Source: Ovis canadensis
Lineage: Eukaryota; Chordata; Mammalia; Artiodactyla; Bovidae
Length of the DNA stretch: 64,000 nucleotides
NCBI RefSeq assembly: GCF_042477335.2
Contig: NC_091257.1
Span: forward strand, 44,176,501-44,240,500
Direction of reading: 5' to 3'
Below the pieces are notes generated by a model that was not told the DNA's origin, ran no database searches, and saw only the letters and a program-made list of their open reading frames with translations. This document shows, one piece after another, positions 48,101 to 59,410 of this stretch; positions within the stretch are counted from its first letter, which is position 1; each line of letters begins with the position of its first letter. Made by a program: the position numbers and the translations under genes.

Positions 48101-51100
48101 CCATTTTACATTTGGGACTTGAGCATAGTGGATTTTGGGGGTCCTGAAACCAATCCTCTGGTGAATACCAAAGGACAACTATAATCTTAAAAAAATTTTT
48201 CTCATAACTGTGTTAAACAAAATGGAAAGAACAAGGTGAAACTTCTTTTAATAACACGTTTAATTTAACCCCAAATATTATTTCCACATGTAATCAGTGC
48301 TTTTAAAGTAAACAGTATACATTATTTTTGTGCTGCGTCTTCGAAGGGCAGTGTGTGTTACACATAGAGCACATCTCAGTTTGGAACAGCCACATTCAGT
48401 AGCGACATGCAGCCAGGAATGACGGAGACAGTTCACTCTGGGAAATCTAGGGAGCTGTGTGTGTCCTGGACATTAATGAAAAGGAACTACCCTCATATCC
48501 AATGTAAAATATTAAATTATAGACCTTGTTCAGTCACCAAGTCGTGTCCAACTCTTTGTGATCCCATGGACTGCAGCACTGCAGGCCTCCCTGTCCCTCA
48601 CTGTCTCCTGGAATTCGCCCAAGTTCATGTCCATTGAATTGGTTATTACAGACCTTAGAGGGTGGTGCCTCCGGCTGTGCTGGCCAAGCAAGCCACTGAC
48701 CTATGTCATAAATTCGTTTTGGTACAACTTATTTCCATATAAAGATAAATACTGTTTTGTTTAACTTGATCACTGGTAACATATTCATGAATTTCATTAC
48801 TTTTATCTTTCTCCAGGTGTGACTCTTGCCTGTGGTCAAACATTATGCTATATCTAAGTTTTCTGTACATATTTTATGTAATATAAAGAAAAACAGCTTT
48901 ATTTTATGATTTGTATTTCATCTGCTAGTAACCTGTAACTATTATGAATTTTATTAAGAAAAATAATAATGAATACCCTTCAAGATATTAAATTATTTTT
49001 GGTAAATGGATATGTCATAATCTGATTTGCATTTTCTTTTATATTTTAAGGATATGGAATATTATCTTGTAAAATGGAAAGGATGGCCAGATTCTACAAA
49101 TACTTGGGAACCTTTGCAAAATCTGAAGTGCCCATTACTACTTCAGCAGTTCTCTAATGACAAGCATAATTATTTATCTCAGGTAAAGAAAGGCAAAGCA
49201 ATAACTCTAAAAGAAAATCACAGAGCCTTGAAACCTGCTGTTGCTGAATACATTGTGAAGAAGGCTAAACAAAGGATAGCCCTGCAGAGATGGCAGGATG
49301 AACTCAACAGAAGGAAGACTCACAAAGGAATGATTTTTGTTGAAAATACTGTGGACTTAGAGGGGCCACCTTCAGACTTCTACTACATTAATGAATACAA
49401 ACCAGCTCCTGGAATCAGCTTAGTAAATGAAGCTACCTTTGGTTGTTCATGCACAGATTGCTTCTTTGAAAAATGTTGTCCTGCTGAAGCTGGAGTTCTT
49501 TTGGCTTATAATAAAAATCAACAAATTAAAATCCCACCTGGTACCCCCATTTACGAGTGCAACTCAAGGTGTCAATGTGGACCCGACTGTCCCAACAGGA
49601 TCGTACAGAAAGGCACACAGTATTCACTGTGCATCTTTCGAACTAGCAATGGCTGTGGCTGGGGTGTAAAAACCCTTGTGAAGATTAAAAGAATGAGTTT
49701 TGTCATGGAATATGTTGGAGAGGTACGTTCACCTTCTCTCATAGCAGATAATGTACAAGGAAGGTTTATGCTTTTGAAAAGTTGCCTTTTTAACCTCCGT
49801 GACAAACATTTGGTATGTTTTGATAATTGTTGCAAATATGTACAAATTTCAGGTTTGAAAGAAGGGTTCACTGGTATCATTAAAAATATAAACTTGAATA
49901 TGAATCAAAAAATTAATGACAAATGTAGTAGTCATCTTTCAACAAACACCCAGTCATAGTCACTGAAACTGGCATTTGTAAATTTGAAAATATGACAACT
50001 ATTTTTACACAAGAGGCCTAAGACAATTTTGAAAATCAGATATAAATACATCCTGACTTGGAAACTTTGCGGGGGGGATGGTTACTTTTTAATTGGAGGA
50101 AAATTGCTTTACCATGTTGTGTTGGTTTCTGCTGTACAACAACGAAAATCAGTCATATATATATGTATCCCTACCCCCTCCCTCTTAGGGCTCCCTCCCC
50201 CCATCCCACCCCTCTCGGTCATCACAGAGTACCAGGCTGGGCTCCGGAAACTGTTAAATTGTAATTCACTTCCTCCATTTGACCAAATATGATTATGTGT
50301 AGTCGGCAAAACTCGGTTTTGTACCAGTAGGAAAGACTGTAGAGTAAATGGACGTTTTATGACCAAGTACTATAAAATACACATAAAAACAGGTATTGCA
50401 TCCGCCAGCAAGGAATGTCCAAATCCTTTGTAACTCGGTTACAAAGACTGTTCTCTAAATTACCAAATACTAAGTAAATTGTCTTTATACATGCAGTGTA
50501 GATCTACAGAAGATAGTATTTACTGCATACTATTCTAAGCACCTTGTGTTTTAACTTATGAATTCTGTCAGCAACTCTATGACATGGTAGCATTCTCTCC
50601 GTTATTATACAGGAGGAAACTGAGGCACAGAGAAAAATAAAGCAACTCACCCAGGGACACTTAATAGTAACAAAGAACCAACATTCAAAACCAAGGCTCT
50701 AGAATCTTGACCCCTGCACCATTCTTCCCCAGACTGAATGGTGGGAGAGGCTGTGGCTAGAAAAATACAAGTGTGACTGCATATCTGGGGTTGTCAACTC
50801 AGATATTTTAGAAGTTGTTTGGAACTGGATCACCTTTAAGTATCTGCATTCACCCAGAATTCTCAGGTTAAATTGCATCCCTATTTTGATCCTTAAATTT
50901 TTAGACAATGGCAGATTATTATAAATCACTGTTCAGGAGACTGGATCTCATATAATCATTCTCTTTTTGAGTTTAATAAATGTCGCTGAATTTGGTTGCC
51001 ACCATGAATCACTTGAGACATTTTTGGTTTCTTAATCTGAGCATGTGGTGAAGCTGTGTTCTTCAGAGCGGAGCTCTATAGATGATGGTCGTGAGTTGCA

Positions 51101-54100
51101 GAATTGCATGAAAACCACCTGTTCTACAAAACTAAACTTGCCATACAGTTAACTGTGGATTTAACATACGTTCTCTCCTGTATTTGCAACTTATTTCCAT
51201 TTGTAACTACAGACAGATTAATTATAGGAAAATTAGCTATAGAGCACAGATACTTGTAAACTTAGTTCTTTACATTCTGGTGTGTTCTACAGAGAGCTAT
51301 CGTTTAGCTCCTGTATTAATATATTGAACATATCAATAAATCAGAACCAAAGTAGTATACTATTTCAGCTTGATAATTGTTGGGTTATCCTAATTCTCAT
51401 TTAAATAGTCATACTTAGCACCCTCATTTTCTCCTCTCGTTTCCCCACCTCTTTTCATCTAGTTTTTCTAGAATAGTTTATGTAAATGTTTATTTTGATG
51501 GCACTTTTATTTATTTTTATGCACTTGAAGGCCATTAATATATTAATAGATTTATGGATGAATGTTCCTTCAGCAACAGCCATATAATATAGTTTTTTCT
51601 TTTTAGGTAATCACCAGTGAGGAAGCCGAGAGACGTGGGCAGTTATATGACAACAAAGGAATCACGTATCTCTTTGATCTGGACTATGAATCTGACGAAT
51701 TCACAGTGGATGCAGCTCGATATGGAAATGTGTCTCATTTTGTGAATCACAGTGTAAGAGATACTTATTATAGACAGGACTAGGGCCACTTACGATAGAC
51801 AGGACTAATTAGTACTGTTTTAAAGGATTTTCTGTACTTGAGGGATAATTATATACTTTTTCATTATTTCCAAAGTATTTTAATACAAGGGCCTTTTCTG
51901 TTAATTCCTGGTATTACTGTTCTTTTAGGAAAATTCATCAAGGTGTCTACCAAATACTATCCATTTTAAGAATCTTCACATGTATTACTTCATTTAAACT
52001 TTCCAACAACTTTATAAGATAGGTATTATCCTCATATAGAGAAGGAAATTAATCACCAGAGGAGTTAAGAGGTAAAATGTTGAAAAATTAACACAGCTAT
52101 ATGGGTTACAGAAGTTAACACAGCTAAATTTAGGATGTATGACTAAAGAAAGATTGCTGTGTTCTCTAAAATGTTAGGATTTCTAGAGTACTGAAGTATT
52201 TAGGGCTACTTTTCCAAATTATGAATTAGTATTCTTAATTCCTATTTGAAACAAATTTAGAACAGTTTAAATTTAGAACAAATTTAATACAGTTAGAACC
52301 TTAACTCCAGAAACTTACACTCTAAAATGCTACACTCTATAAAAACTATAAGGGAGGTTAGGAGTTACTAGACACCTATTTAGTGCTCAATGGATAACAA
52401 AGTTTTAGGCTTGTGAGATTGACATTGTCTCCATTTTATAGATATAAGGAAAATGTATCTCACAGAGTAAGTCTTATAGTTGGCCACAGAAGGAAGGTAG
52501 CCCCATGATAATCTTTTGATGGGTTTTATACCAAGAAACTAGTTTATGATGAGTAATGAAATATCAGAGACCTTCTGACATCTTAGTTTACTGGTTTACT
52601 TAAACATTTAATTTTTCCTTAATGATAAAATCAAAATGCTTTCAAAATAGATAACTCTATTCAAGGACAATTTAACAGTCATTTTTATTTCTTAGTATGA
52701 TTGACTGGATCTTCCTTGCATATTCTAGAATTTAGTGTAGAGTTCTCAAAATGATGAATAATTCCAATCAAAAGTTTTAAGAAATGAAACTTCATGCAAT
52801 ATGAAATTGCATGATATGATTTTTTAAGAACAGTTACTGCAGTTCTTTAAGCCTTACTAGACCATCTTTTACTTTTAATAATCTATTTCTATTTCTGGAT
52901 GTTCTGCGTGGGCCTTTTTTGACTGTTTCTAGGCTTTTCAATAAACTTTTGATGCAGTAGTCCCTGCTTATCTGCAGTTTCACTTCCCATGATTTTAGTT
53001 ACTGCTGTCAAACATTCTCCAAAAATATTAAATTAAAAATTTTAGAAACAAGCAGAAAATATATATATGCCTTACTAAAATATTTACAGGTGAAATGATA
53101 TTATCTAACACTTGTATTAAAATTCTCCAGAAACAATTAAGAAGTTGGGGTTAGATGAAACAAGAATGACAGAAATGTTAATCATCCTTGAAGCTGCATA
53201 GTGGATGTATGTGAACTTACTTTCTCTAGGTTTATGTCTGAAATTTTCTGTACGGGAACACTTTTTCAGTGTGCATGCCTCAAAACCCTCTAAACAGTAA
53301 GCCACTTAATTTCTCATAGAATTTAACACTAATACTCTGGGAAATTAATGATTTTACATAGCATATAGAAGAGCTTATTCATGTCATTTTTACTTAAGTG
53401 AGATCTCATGTTCCTTTTTAGTGTGACCCAAACCTTCAGGTGTTCAATGTTTTCATTGATAACCTCGATACCCGTCTTCCCCGAATAGCATTATTTTCCA
53501 CGAGAACTATCAATGCTGGAGAAGAGCTCACTTTTGATTATCAAATGAAAGGTATGATTTTCAAATAGTTTCTTTGATGGAACTTCAGTGTGAAAAATCT
53601 AATTAGAATAGAAGACCTTAGAACATCTGAACCAAACTAAATACTAACTAAATAGAAAGGGGCAAAAAAGGCTATAAGAGTTTGTCTTTTCAATCAAGGG
53701 CACAAAGCTAATCTGATAGAGCTAGTGCTAGAATTCAGGTCTGCCTGACCTTGGGGGCTGAGTAATGCTGTTTCTTTACATCACGTTGCTGCCTGCTTTT
53801 TTCAGAACTTCCACATAGAAGCTTATTTATTATAAGATCTTTTTGCAGTATTACTTGTATTTAAAAAATTTTAGCGTTACATTTCTGAATGTTTACTAAG
53901 ATGTATATTCAAAAGATTGAAAATATGATGTAAATCATATATGAGCTTATTCCATTCCTACTTGAATCTGGCTTTTAAAAAGAACATTGAATTCTCTTTG
54001 CTTTACTGTGAACACTTAATTTTATGTGCTTTACTATATTTTCTCTGCTTAGGAAAGAAAACACATACTGTTTTTCTAAGTATGATGCCCTTTACATATT

Positions 54101-54487
54101 GTGACTATTTGACCTTGCTTTATGGCTCTTAAGAAATTTATGAAATGAATGCTTGTATATTGAATTTTACTAGTAAGTTTCATCATTTCACAAATCCATC
54201 CTCGTAAATATCGGGTAATAACAAACACTTTACCTCTGACTAGCCTATACCATCCTTTCATGACATTTCATATTAATTTGTCTCTGAATATTCACACTTA
54301 TACTTGTAACTGATACAAAATTTGAAACTCATTATGAATTCTTAAGTCTTTCTCTTGTATTTCTTTTTCTATGTATCCAGGTTCTGGAGATGTATCTTCA
54401 GATTCTATTGACCACAGCCCAGCCAAAAAGAGGGCCAGAACTGTGTGCAAATGTGGAGCTGTGACTTGCAGAGGTTACCTCAACTGA
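33079..54487 (+). CDS. SUV39H2: SUV39H2, histone H3-lysine-9 methyltransferase, complete
   Basis: Trimethylates H3K9 at pericentromeric and other heterochromatin, using S-adenosylmethionine. Coding exons are 33079-33109, 35797-35942, 49051-49722, 51607-51753, 53422-53551 and 54381-54487. All junctions are GT-AG and in phase, and the join is 1233 nt for 410 aa, the human long-isoform length. Domains: short N-terminus; chromodomain about residues 47-105 ([34 protein letters not shown]); Cys-rich pre-SET about 189-247 ([24 protein letters not shown]); SET about 250-373 with FVNHSCDPN across the exon 4/5 junction and the catalytic-site ELTFDY; post-[16 protein letters not shown]. The start has A at -3 and G at +4. 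Residue 261 is Cys in SNGCGWGVK, where I recall Arg in human SUV39H2 and SUV39H1. Nothing else looks damaged. Confidence 0.96.
33110..35796. other. SUV39H2 intron 1
   Basis: The first 0.5 kb is CpG-island sequence. The rest is unique except for one SINE at 34805-34967. I see no other exon. Confidence 0.65.
34805..34967 (-). repeat. tRNA-derived cetartiodactyl SINE, diverged
   Basis: Reverse copy: ATTTGGCTGTGCCAGGTCTT, then TTCCCTGACCAGGATTGAAT. A 16-bp target duplication TGTGTTAACCTATTTT lies at 34789-34804 and 34968-34983. Confidence 0.8.
35797..35942 (+). CDS. SUV39H2: SUV39H2 coding exon 2, residues 11-59
   Basis: Acceptor TTATTGTAG, donor GTAAGG. Encodes [20 protein letters not shown] and the first half of the chromodomain up to DYKVVK. 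Confidence 0.95.
36400..36560 (+). repeat. MIR SINE
   Basis: Diverged sense copy: CAGCCTGGAGTTCAGTCATT and CATTTAACTTCCCTGGGCCT. Confidence 0.55.
37390..38650 (-). mobile_element. Old L1 LINE 3' portion, interrupted by a SINE
   Basis: About 1 kb of reverse L1: AGCTTTATTGACACATGATT, CATCTACATGGAATCATATA, CTTGATGGACATTTGGGTTG, TTTGCATTTCCCTGATGGCT, TTCTTACTGAGTTGTACTAG. It is continuous except for the SINE at 38249-38510. No intact ORF. Confidence 0.85.
38249..38510 (-). repeat. tRNA-derived cetartiodactyl SINE (CHR/ART2-like) inside an L1
   Basis: Reverse copy from GATTTATTATTTCTTTTTGG through GTTGTGGCGCGCAGGCTTCT to CACCAGGGAAGTCCC. A perfect 12-bp target duplication TACCTATTTTTT lies at 38237-38248 and 38511-38522. 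Confidence 0.88.
38785..38935 (+). repeat. MIR SINE
   Basis: Sense MIR: AGACTGCCTGGGTTCAGATT, then CTACTGTGTACTAGTTGCAA. Confidence 0.75.
39167..39290 (-). repeat. BOV-A2 SINE monomer
   Basis: GCTGCTGCTAAGTCGCTTCA to GTGCCATTGCCTTCTCT in reverse. A perfect 12-bp duplication GTTGATTTGGCT lies at 39155-39166 and 39291-39302. Confidence 0.9.
41539..41752 (-). repeat. Bov-tA-type SINE
   Basis: Preceded by GTGAAGTGAAGTGAAGT, then CTCAGTCGTGTCCAACTCTG and GGGATCGAACCCAGGTATCC. The duplication AGGTGGTTGGAA appears on both sides (about 41528 and 41754). Confidence 0.85.
44319..44395. mobile_element. Mariner-type palindromic MITE
   Basis: GTTGGCCAAAATATTTGTTT at the left and AAACGAACTTTTTGGCTAAC then CCAATA at the right form an imperfect palindrome of the same family as the copy at 18760. 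Confidence 0.75.
47476..47673 (+). repeat. Bov-tA-type SINE
   Basis: GACCCAGGTTCGATCCCTGG (tRNA B-box region), CCGACTCCAGTATTCTTGCC and AGCGACTTAGCACACATGCA. Confidence 0.85.
47908..48182 (+). repeat. MER2/Tigger-derived MITE
   Basis: CAGTCGGCCCTCTGTATGCC at the left, internal TAGAGATGATTTAAAGTATA, ending GGTCCTGAAACCAATCC and GGACAACTATA. The termini are complementary and TA flanks the element. Confidence 0.75.
48527..48645 (-). repeat. BOV-A2/BovB 3' tail fragment
   Basis: GTTCAGTCACCAAGTCGTGT through CAGGCCTCCCTGTCCCTCAC to ATGTCCATTGAATTGGT. Flanked by ATTA(T/C)AGACCTT at about 48515 and 48646, a likely target duplication. Confidence 0.75.
49051..49722 (+). CDS. SUV39H2: SUV39H2 coding exon 3, residues 60-283
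   Basis: Large exon with the rest of the chromodomain, the linker, the zinc-binding pre-SET and the first SET strands to FVMEYVGE. Acceptor ATTTTAAG, donor GTACGT. The Cys261 codon TGT is at 49654-49656. If the donor is not used, the frame runs on to 49959 and stops. Confidence 0.96.
50080..50250 (-). repeat. Artiodactyl L1 LINE 3' end fragment
   Basis: AAATTGCTTTACCATGTTGT, TTCTGCTGTACAACAACGAA and CCCCATCCCACCCCTCTCGG, the same 3' region as the copy at 18037. Confidence 0.75.
50515..50730 (-). repeat. MIR SINE
   Basis: Antisense MIR: AGGAGGAAACTGAGGCACAG and ACCAAGGCTCTAGAATCTTG. Confidence 0.75.
51607..51753 (+). CDS. SUV39H2: SUV39H2 coding exon 4, residues 284-332
   Basis: [20 protein letters not shown] to [12 protein letters not shown]. 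Acceptor CTTTTTAG, donor GTAAGA. Carries the cofactor-binding FVNHS half of NHSCDPN. Confidence 0.96.
51754..53421. other. SUV39H2 intron 4
   Basis: Weak antisense MIR blocks at about 51975-52080 and 52380-52505. A Tigger fragment at 52955-53060 is listed. Otherwise unremarkable AT-rich sequence. Confidence 0.55.
52955..53060 (+). repeat. Tigger-type left-end fragment
   Basis: CAGTAGTCCCTGCTTATCTG, then AATATTAAATTAAAAATTTT, the same left-end pattern as the Tigger at 28273. Confidence 0.6.
53422..53551 (+). CDS. SUV39H2: SUV39H2 coding exon 5, residues 333-375
   Basis: [20 protein letters not shown] to ELTFDYQMK. Holds the zinc-ligand Cys of NHSC and the active-site Tyr of FDY. Acceptor CTTTTTAG, donor GTATGA. 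Confidence 0.96.
53552..54380. other. SUV39H2 intron 5
   Basis: No repeat or exon I can support, apart from a weak antisense MIR-like block near 53690-53790. Confidence 0.5.
54381..54487 (+). CDS. SUV39H2: SUV39H2 terminal coding exon, residues 376-410
   Basis: [20 protein letters not shown] followed by the post-[16 protein letters not shown] and TGA. Acceptor ATGTATCCAG. Confidence 0.96.
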
Positions 54488-57414
54488 ATTTTCAGGAAAT
54501 AGAACTTATGACGATTATAGTGTTTTTTCTAATGTTAACATTTTAAAAGTATTTTGGACTCTTCATATTATCAAGATTATACACTACGATGATTTACAAT
54601 TCACCTTTCAGCCTATTGACCAAATGCATTACTGATACTTTTGAAGAGAGGAACATAGGGTCACATAGACTAATTCTAAATATACATATTTAGTGGTTAG
54701 ATACCAAACATGAAAGGAAAACTATTTGTAAATCAACAGCTATATACTTAAGAGGAAGTCTATGTGAATATAGAGAAACGCCTCCTTCAGTGTTTAAGTG
54801 TTAAACTGATGATGTAACAGTTGCTAAGATTGAACATTCAATTTGCCATACACCTTGAATTTAGAGAAATAGAGTTAGTTCATATTGGACAAATACACAA
54901 GTTCTATTTTTGTTACTGTCATTCCTGTTTACCTACTTACAATTCTTTGTATTTGTATTTGAGACAAATAGGTGATACTGAATTATACTCTATTTTCTAC
55001 TTTCATTAAAACATTGGTATCTTAATGATATAGAAATTTAAGGTCTAAAATTAAATGTAAAAAAATTTAATTACAGCTTGATTTAATATTTTGAAGCAGT
55101 CTAGACCAGTAGGAGGAGTGGATATCTGAACCAGTAAAAGATTTTTTAATCTTATAGAAGAAAGGTATCTGAAGTTTCCCTAAAATTCTAGAATGGCTGG
55201 CTGATGCACTTCTTAGAAAGGACGGGGCATGGGGCCATGAGGGTCTTTTGGAGTGCCAAGCAGGGGAGATGGAGCACTTTATGGGACCCTCTTGATAATA
55301 TGAATCAGGCGATCTCTGCTGAATACCTCTGGTCTCCACAGTAAAAAGATTATCCTTTTAGAACAGCTGTATGTAATGATAGTGTTCCACACAATAATTA
55401 ACATTGCATCTTCTGAATTTCAAGTAGTTTTAACATTTCCTTGCCACTAAATTTAATTATTTTTATAATTAATAAAGGGCCTGCATGCCTTTCTTAAGAA
55501 GTGATCTATATTTTGAACAGATACTTATTTTATACGTGAATTTTTTTAATGTGATAAAGCTAAAATTGGCTTGGCCAAAGTATGTGTCTGAATTATGAGA
55601 CCATTTATTACTTGAACTCTGAAGACTGAAGTGACTATATTGTTTGGGGCAAGAGGGTTGTTTTGTTTTTTTCCTACATAGTGAAACCTAAGTTGGGGAA
55701 AAAACTATTTTCATCTCCTTCAGATCCCGGGACGTGGTGTCCAACAGGACAGTGGCAGCAGCAGCTAAGTCTGGCTTTTGCTATTCCTGACCCACAGAAC
55801 CCTTGGGTAAAACTGAACTGACTTCAGGAATGCAGCATTTCACATCTTAATCCTTAACCTCTCTTCTTGGGAGAAGCTGCACTTTGTTAATATTGCTGTC
55901 ACAGGACTTTGCTTTTTCATAGTACAGGGTGAATTGTTTACATGTTTGGAGCCTCAGAGTAGGTCTGCTTACCAAAATTTGGAGGCGCCAAAGAAAAAAA
56001 ATATTTTTTTAGTGCCATTTCTTGTTCTTGATTAAAAAAAAAAAAGTCACAAGGTGTCAGTGATTTTTTTTTTTTTTTTAAGTCACAAATTTACAGCTGC
56101 TCCCAGGGGCCAGACTTACTTTGAATTATAATTCTCACAGGTTCAAGATGTAACATGGTCAGTGTTTTACTGTCTAGTTATTTGATCTTGTCTACTCTGT
56201 GTTAAAGAAATGTAAAGCTGGAGAACAAAGGGAAAAATAACTATTTTCGGTAAACTCGCACTTGGTCCTTATTATAATAGAAATGTAATGAGCTTCTGAC
56301 ATTTTAAATACCCGCACTAACCGTGAGTCGTTAAAAAAGCTGAACTTAAGCAGTAAAATAATGGAAACTAAATGAAGCTGTTGGGAGCTTTAACTATTTT
56401 AAGTCAACATCTAGCTTCTTGTTTCCTAAGTTGTCAGAATTTGTTCTCTCAATATCAAGCAAATATGCAAGGGAAATATTTAGATCAAGTTTACAATATT
56501 TAGATCAAGTTAAAGCTGTAAATTAATCCACTGTTCAAGTTGTATTGATAGCAAGCACTGTTTTCCGTATCTACAGAAAAGGATTCTGACACACGGTAAG
56601 CTCAGGGTTTTTTCCCCACATATGCGCAAAATCTAGACTGCACTTACTTATAGTTAAGCAGTTTCTCTTAGCAAAATAAACTTAGTTTAGCATTTGGTTT
56701 TCTTTTATTATGCCTTAGCTGCATTTCTGAATATTTTACTGTCATTTTCAGTAAAGCTAAAGGGGCAGAAAATTATTGATGCATTCCTGACTACCTGTTA
56801 CTGAGATTAACCAAAGGTTTATACCATTCTTTTAAATATTACTTTTAAGAAAGTTTTATTATTGTCATGGCTCATGTATTTGAATATTAAAGTACCATTT
56901 TCTACTTAGCATAAGGTAGATGGATGCTTAAATTTTTTGAGCATTAGTCACAAGTACTTAAACAGTTTTGCTAAGTTCTGCCTGGAAGTGCAGAGGAATT
57001 TTAGAATTAGAGCTGATAACCTTTGAGCAAGTCTTAGGCCCTGTGTATGTCCTCCTGTGCTTCTCATGAGTCGAGGAGGTTGGTGCTGTCTTCCCTAAAC
57101 ACACTGAAGAAATGGGCTTAGACTGCCGCAGTTAATATTAGCATCCCCACAGTCAGAAACTACACTTGACTGCTTTTAACGTATTTGACCAACTTCAGGC
57201 AGATTTTTTTTAAAAAATCAGTTTCTACTGTTAGTTTAAAAAAACTGAAAAGTCCTGGATTCCTCTCTAAGGAAATATGGTTAGCCATGGGGTTTTTTTG
57301 TGATAATATAGCTTGGCACTTTGAAACTTTTTTCACTTATACATCACAATTCTTGAAGTAAAACTCAAATAGCCAGGTAATTAATCCTATCCACTTTTAT
57401 GCTCTTTTGAGAGG

Positions 57415-57660
57415 CTTTAGTGCACAGTGGTTAAGAGCATGGCCTGGGGTGCCTGAGTGTCTTGTTTGAGTTCTGGCTTCACGTCTTACTAATGAACTAA
57501 CCCCTCTGCCTTAGCCTCCTCCTTTGTGAATGCAGATGGTAAGTGTGCCTACCTCATAGGGTGGTTGTGAGGAGTAAAGAGTATGTGAAAGAATTACGCC
57601 TTGTTACAGAGGAAGTACCATTTATCAGTATTAGCTGTAATTATTCTATACTGTAAAATA
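57415..57660 (+). repeat. MIR SINE
   Basis: Nearly full-length sense MIR: GTGCACAGTGGTTAAGAGCA, then ACCTCATAGGGTGGTTGTGA. Confidence 0.85.
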
Positions 57661-59314
57661 TTCGGTGATCACTGCAAGGTTTTTGATCAAAGTCTGTTCT
57701 AGTACTCTTAGCCATTAAATACATTCAGCTAGCATTTATTATGTTAGAATCACACCTAAAACAATAAAAATATGGCCATATGGAATATTAAATTGATGGT
57801 GATTATAAAATACTTCAAATATATTCAGAAGAACATTTACAGGCATGTTTTGAACACCCACCTTGGATCATAAGCTCTACTGTTAAGATGAAGTCTTAAG
57901 GGTCAGTGAGTATGTACAGATGTATACAGTAGTTACATTTGATTATATGACATGATAATGAAGTATAATTTTTAGAGCTAAAAATAAAAAATGAAGTCTC
58001 TGGGTTCCTGTAATAGGCCAGTTGTAGTTATGAGAGTTAAACATTTTGTAGTTGCCACTGGTCATCTCTAGTGACTTTATATTCACGTTGAATTTAGATA
58101 ATGGTACTCATAGGGGAGCTGTGCAAAATAGAATATATAATTCTTCCCCAGTCACACTGAGTCTGTAGAGTGTATTTCATCAAAAACTCAGGGTAGCATC
58201 TGAGCTAGAAAAAAGGTTCCGTGTCCCCTTAAAACTCTGCATTCTTCAGCTCCTTCACCAGCAGCTATATTATGGTGCTCAGCCTAGTCTCTGTTGGTGT
58301 ATGTATTAATAAACCAATTGTTGAGTAATTTAGGACAGAGACACTTGCTGTAAATTATGATTCAACATATTCCTCAAAGAACAGAAAGGAGTAGCACCAG
58401 GCCCCCAGCCCTCAGCCTTATCACGTTGGGTTACCCCTCTCTGGTGCCAATTTCTTAGCTGAAACTTAAAAGTCACTGTCCAGTTTTCCTCCCATGTAAA
58501 TGGACACGGGCTAATTTATCCTTCTCCCAACACTTGGTAATGGAAAATTCCCTTCTGGACAAGTAAGAGGGCTGGCTTCCTAGGTCCACTTGGTATTAGC
58601 TCCCCTGAACACCTGGTTTATTCTCCTCTCCCACTGATTCTGTCCTATAACCTTAATTAGTCTTATGGATTCAGTACTTATTTTTGGCTTATCTACAATG
58701 CAGCCTGGTGATAATGCATTTCAGTTTCATTGATCTGCAAATTGATTTTTAAAGACTCCACTTAAGTGAAAGCTCTGCTTTTGCTTTCTTAATATGAAAT
58801 ATCAGCAAACCAAAGTGTTTATGAATATCTGTGAATAAGTATATTAAATCACATACATAACCTACTGGTGGATTTTAAAGACGTTGAATGCCTTTTAAGT
58901 ATTTTCTTTAGATTTTAATTTTACCACTGTCTTCCCACAACATTCTTAAAGATGATGGAACACCTGAGGTAGGTAAGAGGCTGACTTTCTTCTGTAGCCA
59001 TCAGTTTATAGTAATAGATTCAAGCTTATTTAAGTTTGAAGTGTGTTTATAACCTAGGATATAATCCATTGGTGAACATCATCCTGTGTGAACTCGAAAA
59101 GCTTGTATTCTGCTCTGAAGTGTACTTTTATCAGTTAAATCCAGTTGGTTGAGGGTGCCATTCTGTTCTTCCATATCCTTATTTTTCTAAACTTATTCTG
59201 TTATAGTTGTAATCATGTATTAGTTTGTTTTCTTTCAGTTGTTTTCGCTTTGTGTATTTAAACATTGTTGGTTTACTTCTTTTCCCCTGTTCCCATGTAA
59301 TTATTGATGTGTTT

Positions 59315-59410
59315 TGGACATGAGTGTGAGCAAACTCTGGGAGGTAGTGAAGGACAGGGAAGCATGGGGTGCTGCAGTCCACAGGGTCGCAGAGAGTCAC
59401 ACACAAGTCA
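59315..59410 (+). repeat. BovB/Bov-A 3' tail fragment
   Basis: GGACATGAGTGTGAGCAAAC, GTGAAGGACAGGGAAGCATG and GGGTCGCAGAGAGTCACACA match the tail seen at 29570-29660. Confidence 0.8.

Larger units (their letters stand above)
35943..49050. other. SUV39H2 intron 2 (13.1 kb), repeat-rich
   Basis: Contains the L1, SINE, MIR, mariner and Tigger relics listed separately. Purine-rich stretches at about 40760-41520, 41760-42720 and 44400-45500 resemble the unnamed ancient repeat seen at 27.8 and 30.9 kb (GGAAGGCTTCCTGG-type block near 40960, GGCCACTGCAATAATCC near 42402). Open frames here match no protein I know. No RNA gene seen. The stretches 36560-37390, 39310-40200, 42720-44200 and 45500-47470 show nothing else I can support. 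Confidence 0.6.
49723..51606. other. SUV39H2 intron 3
   Basis: Holds an L1 fragment and a MIR (listed). The stretch 50740-51606 shows nothing I recognise. Confidence 0.6.

Noticed and set aside
49027-49050. ATG at 49027 as the SUV39H2 start
   Set aside because: It is intronic; exon 3 starts at 49051 and joins exon 2 in frame to complete the chromodomain.
56030-56082. Poly(A)/poly(T) tract as a processed pseudogene tail
   Set aside because: No coding similarity precedes it, and the flanking AAGTCACAA repeats are only nine bases and lie on the inner sides of the runs.
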